Shown here piece by piece: positions 8,850 to 12,500 of a DNA stretch of 12,500 nucleotides. The notes under the pieces were generated by a model. It saw only the letters and a program-made list of their open reading frames with translations. It ran no database searches and was not told the origin of the DNA. The position numbers and the translations under genes were made by a program. Numbering within the stretch: position 1 is the first letter of the stretch; every line of letters begins with the position of its first letter. The stretch is from Neocallimastix lanati (nom. inval.) (Eukaryota > Neocallimastigomycota > Neocallimastigomycetes > Neocallimastigales > Neocallimastigaceae): NCBI GenBank assembly GCA_016946835.1, contig JACVTC010000175.1, positions 192,501-205,000 of the forward strand, read 5' to 3'.

Positions 8850-9346
8850 ATATTTTATTTTATTATTTTTTTTTTTTATTTATATAAATAGTTTTATTTT
8901 TCTATGCAATTTTTTTATTTTTATATTTAAATATCATTAATTGATTATTATTATTATATTAATAAAAATATAATATTTAATTTTTAATATTTATTTTAAT
9001 TATGTTTTTTTTTTTTTTAATAATATATATATATAAGTACTATAAAATATATTATACTTTATTGTTATAAAAAATATATATATTTTTATTTTATTTTATT
9101 TTATTTTATTTATTATTATTATTACTAATTTCATTATTCATATTCAAATAAAGTTTAATAAATCATCATTCAATTATTATTAATATGTATTTATATTTAT
9201 ATATATTATATATTATATATATTTTATTTATTTATATATTCCTTATTACATTATAGATTTTCTTTATTATTTACTCTCTATTGATATTCTTTATTATAAT
9301 ATATTATAAAGTAATTCTCTAAATGAGAATCTTTCTTTATTTTTAG
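8850..9346. other. AT-rich spacer, no gene seen
   Basis: TA tracts, TTTTA and ATT repeats (9082-9124). A segment from TTATAG (9256) to AAAGTAATT (9310) has splice-like ends but encodes only Phe/Ile/Tyr-rich sequence. I do not call it an exon. Confidence 0.55.
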
Positions 9347-9590
9347 GGGGAGAGAGCTTAATGGACACCACACGATCTTATTTTTAAAAATGAAAACTTT
9401 TTTTGTTTTATTATTTTAGATTTAAATAATGATCCTATCATTACACATCATATACACCACACCAATTTTTTTTTTTTTTTATTTAAACTTCTGAATTTAT
9501 TATTATTATTATTATTATTATTTTTTTTTACTCTTTATTACATAAAATTTTTTCATGATGTCTACACCTCTCGGATGATGTCACTTTGAA
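9347..9590. promoter_or_regulatory. Compositionally distinct island with short repeated motifs, possible regulatory region
   Basis: GGGGAGAGAGCTTAATGGAC with ACACCACAC follows a T-rich TTTTTAG. ACACCACAC recurs at 9454-9462. AATGAT-CCT-ATCATT (9428-9442) is a perfect 6-3-6 inverted repeat. ATGATGTC occurs at 9555-9562 and 9575-9582, the second inside TGATGTCA, one base from a CRE-type bZIP site. No frame or RNA fold explains the island. A promoter or operator-like role is inferred only from motif repetition. Confidence 0.2.
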
Positions 9591-9639
9591 AAAAAAAAAA
9601 GAAAAAAAAAAGTAATTTTTTTTTTTTTTTTTTTTTTTT

Positions 9640-9827
9640 ATCTTTTTATTTTTTTTTATAATCATTTCTATTTTTTATTTTCTATTTTATTTTATTTTAT
9701 TTTATTTTATTTTATTTTATTTTATTTTTTTATTTTTTTTATTTTTTTTTTTTTTTTATTTTTTTTTTTTTTCATCTTTTTATTTTATACAATCATTTCC
9801 ATCTTTTTATTTTTTATAATCGCTTCC
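9640..9827. repeat. T-rich 27-29-bp minisatellite, three copies
   Basis: A unit of the type ATCTTTTTATTTT-TATAATCATTTC occurs at 9640-9668, about 9774-9800 and 9801-9827. The last two are in direct tandem and differ by ATAC/ATAA and CATT/CGCTT changes. A TTTTA array (9683-9724) and long T runs separate the first copy. Confidence 0.75.
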
Positions 9828-9883
9828 ATCTTTTTTTTTTTTTTTTATTTTATCTTCTTATTTTCTATTAACTATTTAAATAG

Positions 9884-9910
9884 GTTTAAGAGTTCCATAT
9901 TTAGCCAGAG
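9884..9910 (+). other. Candidate 27-nt micro-exon
   Basis: Bounded by CTATTAACTATTTAAATAG (branch-like TTAAC plus AG) and the donor GTATTTAT. In the frame GT-TTA it reads LRVPYLAR plus one base. It can be joined in frame either to 9979-9992 (ending D-R-P-K, TAA) or to 11086-11117 (ending DAVKKLNNLK, TAA). No upstream exon is found and the product is not recognised. Confidence 0.22.
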
Positions 9911-9940
9911 GTATTTATATGCTTGTCAATACTTTTACAA

Positions 9941-10034
9941 TAATAAATCCATTTATACTAATAATTTAAATATTACAGATAGACCTAAATAATTCATAAC
10001 TCATAATTAATCATTATTAGTTATGGATTTATTA
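9941..10034. repeat. Imperfect inverted repeat around a possible small exon
   Basis: TAATAAATCCAT (9941-9952) is exactly complementary to ATGGATTTATTA (10023-10034). CTAATA (9958-9963) pairs with TATTAG (10015-10020). Weaker pairing extends outward to CAATACTTTTAC and the region after 10034. Confidence 0.6.
9979..9992 (+). other. Possible short terminal exon
   Basis: Follows TATTACAG, a good acceptor 68 nt after the donor at 9911. Read after the micro-exon at 9884-9910 it adds four codons and a TAA at 9990-9992. It competes with the alternative acceptor near 11085. Confidence 0.15.
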
Positions 10035-10197
10035 CTAAAATTATTGATGACTTGACAATTATTTATAATAATAATAAAAAAAAAAAGTTTATATTTTCTA
10101 ATATATATATATATATATTTGATTCTTCATCAAATATTAATACTTTATTATTAATAATATAAATTTCATGGATAAATCCTATCCAGATTCAAAAAAA

Positions 10198-10234
<37 letters not shown>

Positions 10235-10722
10235 TAAAAAATAAAAAAAAAATAATTAAAATAAAAATAAATAATTAAAATAAAAAAAATAAAAATGAAA
10301 ACAAAGAAAATACAAATAAACAAATAAAAAGAACTCCTTAAGAAATAATCATCAAAAATTACATTAAACCATATCCTATATGAAACTATTTTTATTTAAA
10401 ATAATAATAATAATAATAATAATAATAATTATAATAATTATCATAACAATAATAAAAAATAATAAAAATATATATTAATTAAAATAAACAAAGAATTTTT
10501 TTTCTAATACAGAACTATTTTATTTTTATTTTTATTTTTAGTCATATTTTATTTTTACTATTTGTACTTATTATTATTATTATTATTATTATTTAGCCAA
10601 TAAGCTATAATAAATATAAATATAAATATATATATTTGTGCTTAATTATATTATTATTATTATTATTTTAAATATTAAAATAATCCTATATAGAAATTTT
10701 TATTATATATATATATTATATA

Positions 10723-10724
<2 letters not shown>
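10035..10724. other. AT-rich spacer with three triplet arrays
   Basis: AAT arrays at about 10199-10231 and 10401-10428 and an ATT array at about 10569-10594, with TA tracts. Patches such as AACTCCTTAAGAAATAATCATC (about 10332) show no coding frame on either strand. Confidence 0.6.
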
Positions 10725-10769
<45 letters not shown>

Positions 10770-10887
10770 TATTTTATTATATATAATTGTTTATTATTTT
10801 TTTTATTTATTTATTATTTTGCTATTTATATTATGCTATATATACTATATATATATATATGTTTTAATGGATTTAAAATGGTTAATT

Positions 10888-10923
<36 letters not shown>
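10725..10923. repeat. T40 and T32 homopolymers
   Basis: Forty T at 10725-10764 and thirty-two T at 10892-10923, with a third run of 29 T at 11159-11187. Between the first two lies ATGGATTTAAAATGGTTAAT (starts at 10867), an eight-codon open start that ends at a GT beside the T run. Its status as a first exon is only a guess. Confidence 0.8.
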
Positions 10924-10924
<1 letters not shown>

Positions 10925-10970
10925 ATATTATGAAATAAATAATTTAATAATAATTTATATATATATGTAT

Positions 10971-11017
10971 TATAATAATAGTTTATAATAATAGTTATTT
11001 TATAATAACAGTTATTT
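10971..11017. repeat. 17-bp tandem repeat, nearly three copies
   Basis: TATAATAATAGTTATTT (10984-11000) is followed directly by TATAATAACAGTTATTT (11001-11017), one base different. A partial copy precedes them at 10971-10983. Confidence 0.85.
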
Positions 11018-11027
11018 TGTAGTTGTG

Positions 11028-11061
<34 letters not shown>

Positions 11062-11083
11062 TATCTTAATGAATTATATAAAG

Positions 11084-11117
11084 AGATGCTGTAAAGAAGT
11101 TGAACAATTTAAAATAA
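11084..11117 (+). other. Candidate last exon, coding-like island
   Basis: After TATATAAAG, the words AGATGCTGTAAAGAAGTTGA and ACAATTTAAA are far less AT-biased than the flanks. One frame reads DAVKKLNNLK and stops at 11115-11117. Another reads RCCKEVEQFKIK and stops a few bases later. The first would fit a donor at 9911 across a 1.17-kb intron, the second a donor at 10891. Neither can be confirmed. Confidence 0.2.
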
Positions 11118-11155
11118 AATAAAAAAAATATGTTGGCTTAATATTAATGTGCTTC

Positions 11156-11187
<32 letters not shown>

Positions 11188-11342
11188 CCTTTTAAAAATA
11201 TTGAAACTTTTATATTATATATCTTATATTTAATGTATATATGGTTTAATTTTTTTTTTTTTTTAAATGGATAACTATTATTATTTAATTATTATTATTA
11301 ATAAATATTGAAATAGAAAAAAAATTTTTTTTTTTTTTCTCT
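11118..11342. other. 3' flank of the minus-strand gene
   Basis: Contains a 29-T run (11159-11187) and further T runs. On the minus strand these are A runs beyond the stop, so the 3' UTR and poly(A) site should lie here. No single site can be chosen. Confidence 0.5.
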
Positions 11343-11711
11343 CTATTTTGAATCCATTCCACTATTATTTGGTACTTGAGGACAAAGCATTTCCGCAGAC
11401 ATAACTGGGAAATTAGCTGAATTTAAAGCATTTTTAGAATCGGAATTAGTTTCCATTAGAAGATTAAGATCTAAAGGTACAGAAGGTACTGGATTTGTTA
11501 CTGGTGCAGCTGGTTGAGCACCTAGGTCAGCAAAATCAGCAAATGGATTATTATCATTTGATTTAGAAGTAGTTGCTGCTGTGGGTTGTTTCTTAATACC
11601 AAAAGCATCTAAAAGTTTATCATTTTCATTCATTTTTTTATCTGCTGGTGTTGCTGGAGTATTGCTACTGAATAAAGGGTCAAATTCTTCCATTAAATCT
11701 TGAGTATTCAT
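11343..11711 (-). CDS. Hypothetical 122-aa Pro/Asn/Ser-rich protein with DPLF and NPF motifs
   Basis: ATG at 11711-11709 and TAG at 11345-11343, in one exon. Base composition and codon variety are far richer in G and C than the flanks, with frequent Ala and Pro codons, so coding is very likely. The context before the ATG (GCAACA) has A at -3. The product looks disordered and acidic at the start (EEFDPLF, residues 8-14). Then come LLDAFG (33-38), an NPF tripeptide at 55-57 in NPFADFADL, a Pro-rich stretch (66-79), DLNLLMET and a tail ending GMDSK. There is no signal peptide or membrane helix. NPF is the classic ligand of EH domains, and DPx-F motifs bind adaptor ear domains, so an accessory role in clathrin-type endocytosis is a reasonable guess. 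No folded domain is visible to confirm it. The reading frame stays open upstream of the ATG as far as I followed it, so an unseen 5' exon is possible. I do not recognise the family. Confidence 0.75.
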   Translation of the reverse strand: MNTQDLMEEFDPLFSSNTPATPADKKMNENDKLLDAFGIKKQPTAATTSKSNDNNPFADFADLGAQPAAPVTNPVPSVPLDLNLLMETNSDSKNALNSANFPVMSAEMLCPQVPNNSGMDSK

Positions 11712-12500
11712 TGTTGCTTTTTGTATTATTAACTTTTTATTAAACTTTATATTAAATTTATTAAAAGAAATAAAATAAAATAAAAAAAAAACTTTTTTTT
11801 TTATAGGTAATGATGTATATAAAATTTATTATTTAATTTTATTGATAATAGTAATGGTAATAATATATAAATAGATAAGTATCTTTATTTATTTTGTTTT
11901 ATTTTATTGTATTTTATTTATTTTTATTTTTGAATTTTATTTTTGTATTTTTATTTTTTGATTAATATTTAAAAATACAAAATATTTTATATTAAATTTT
12001 ATAAATTAGTTATATTAAATGTAACAAATGTGACAAATTACATATATTTTATTAGAAAAATAATAGAATGTATATAGTTTGATTATTGTGTTAGTTTATT
12101 ATTGGATTATATCATTTATATCATAACAAAAAAGAAATAAAAAAAAATATATATATATATATATGATAACAAAAATAATAAATTAGTTCAACAATCTTTT
12201 TTTTCTTTTTTTAATTACAATTTCAATATCAAAATTTATATTATAAAAATAAAATAAATATTCATAAAGTTTTATATATATATATAAAAAGTACATATAT
12301 ATATACCTTTTATAAAATAAACATATAATTATGTTCTGAATTTGCCTATATATATAATAAAAGTATCTTTTACACCGTAGAATAAATAGTAATAAAAAAA
12401 ATTGTTTAGAATAAATAAGATTAAAAAATTACACTAAATAGAAATTAAATATAAAACAAAATGAATTTTTTTTAACAATTTTTAACTTGTAAAAAAAAAA
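11712..12500. other. AT-rich upstream region of the minus-strand gene
   Basis: The 5' leader and promoter of the minus-strand gene must lie here. AAAATAAAATAAAA words (about 11770-11790), TATATATA tracts (12150-12163, 12275-12304, 12347-12355) and T-rich stretches are present, but no one element stands out. No coding frame was found up to the window end. Confidence 0.5.

Noticed and set aside
9555-9594. C/D-box snoRNA, from ATGATGT and CTGA words
   Set aside because: The C-box match is imperfect, the CTGA (9491) is on the wrong side, and no terminal stem is seen.
1-12500. tRNA, rRNA, spliceosomal snRNA or transposon
   Set aside because: No cloverleaf-like, rRNA-like or snRNA-like segments were found by eye, and no transposase or reverse-transcriptase motifs. 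A covariance-model search would be needed to be certain.

Overview
The window is eukaryotic nuclear DNA of extreme A+T content. It is dominated by A and T runs, ATT/AAT triplets, TTTTA/AAAT motifs and TA dinucleotides. Coding stretches stand out as islands of normal amino-acid sequence with AT-ending codons and Asn-rich tails. One gene carries six GT-AG introns. This pattern, with a fungal-type amino-acid sensor gene, fits an anaerobic gut fungus (Neocallimastigomycota) best. A dictyostelid or another AT-rich protist cannot be excluded from sequence alone. I found no bacterial, viral or transposon genes, no rRNA, no tRNA and no CRISPR.

Layout. 1-4340: about 4.3 kb of gene-poor AT-rich spacer with several minisatellites, one perfect palindrome and one weak coding-like island near 980. 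4341-7935 (+): one seven-exon gene encoding a 705-residue, four-ACT-domain protein of the CASTOR family (cytosolic arginine sensor for mTORC1 in animals). It has a long Asn/Ser/Thr-rich C-terminal tail absent from the animal protein. 7936-11342: AT-rich spacer with small islands of more complex sequence, some bounded by splice-like signals (9884-9910, 9979-9992, 11084-11117), which could be micro-exons of an unrecognised gene or relics. 11343-11711 (-): a single-exon gene for a 122-residue low-complexity protein with DPLF and NPF motifs of the kind used by endocytic adaptors. 11712-12500: AT-rich spacer that should hold its promoter.

The two genes face each other tail to tail (+ then -), about 3.4 kb apart, and nothing links their functions. 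The most interesting observation is inside the CASTOR-like gene. Its six introns fall as two sets of three with phases 2,1,0 and 2,1,0, at matching places in the first and second ACT pairs. This points to an internal duplication of an already intron-bearing half-gene. The second is that the fourth ACT domain has Ala where animal CASTOR1 has the Asp that holds the arginine side chain, while the matching Asp and the ligand Ser of ACT2 are kept. The ligand may therefore differ.
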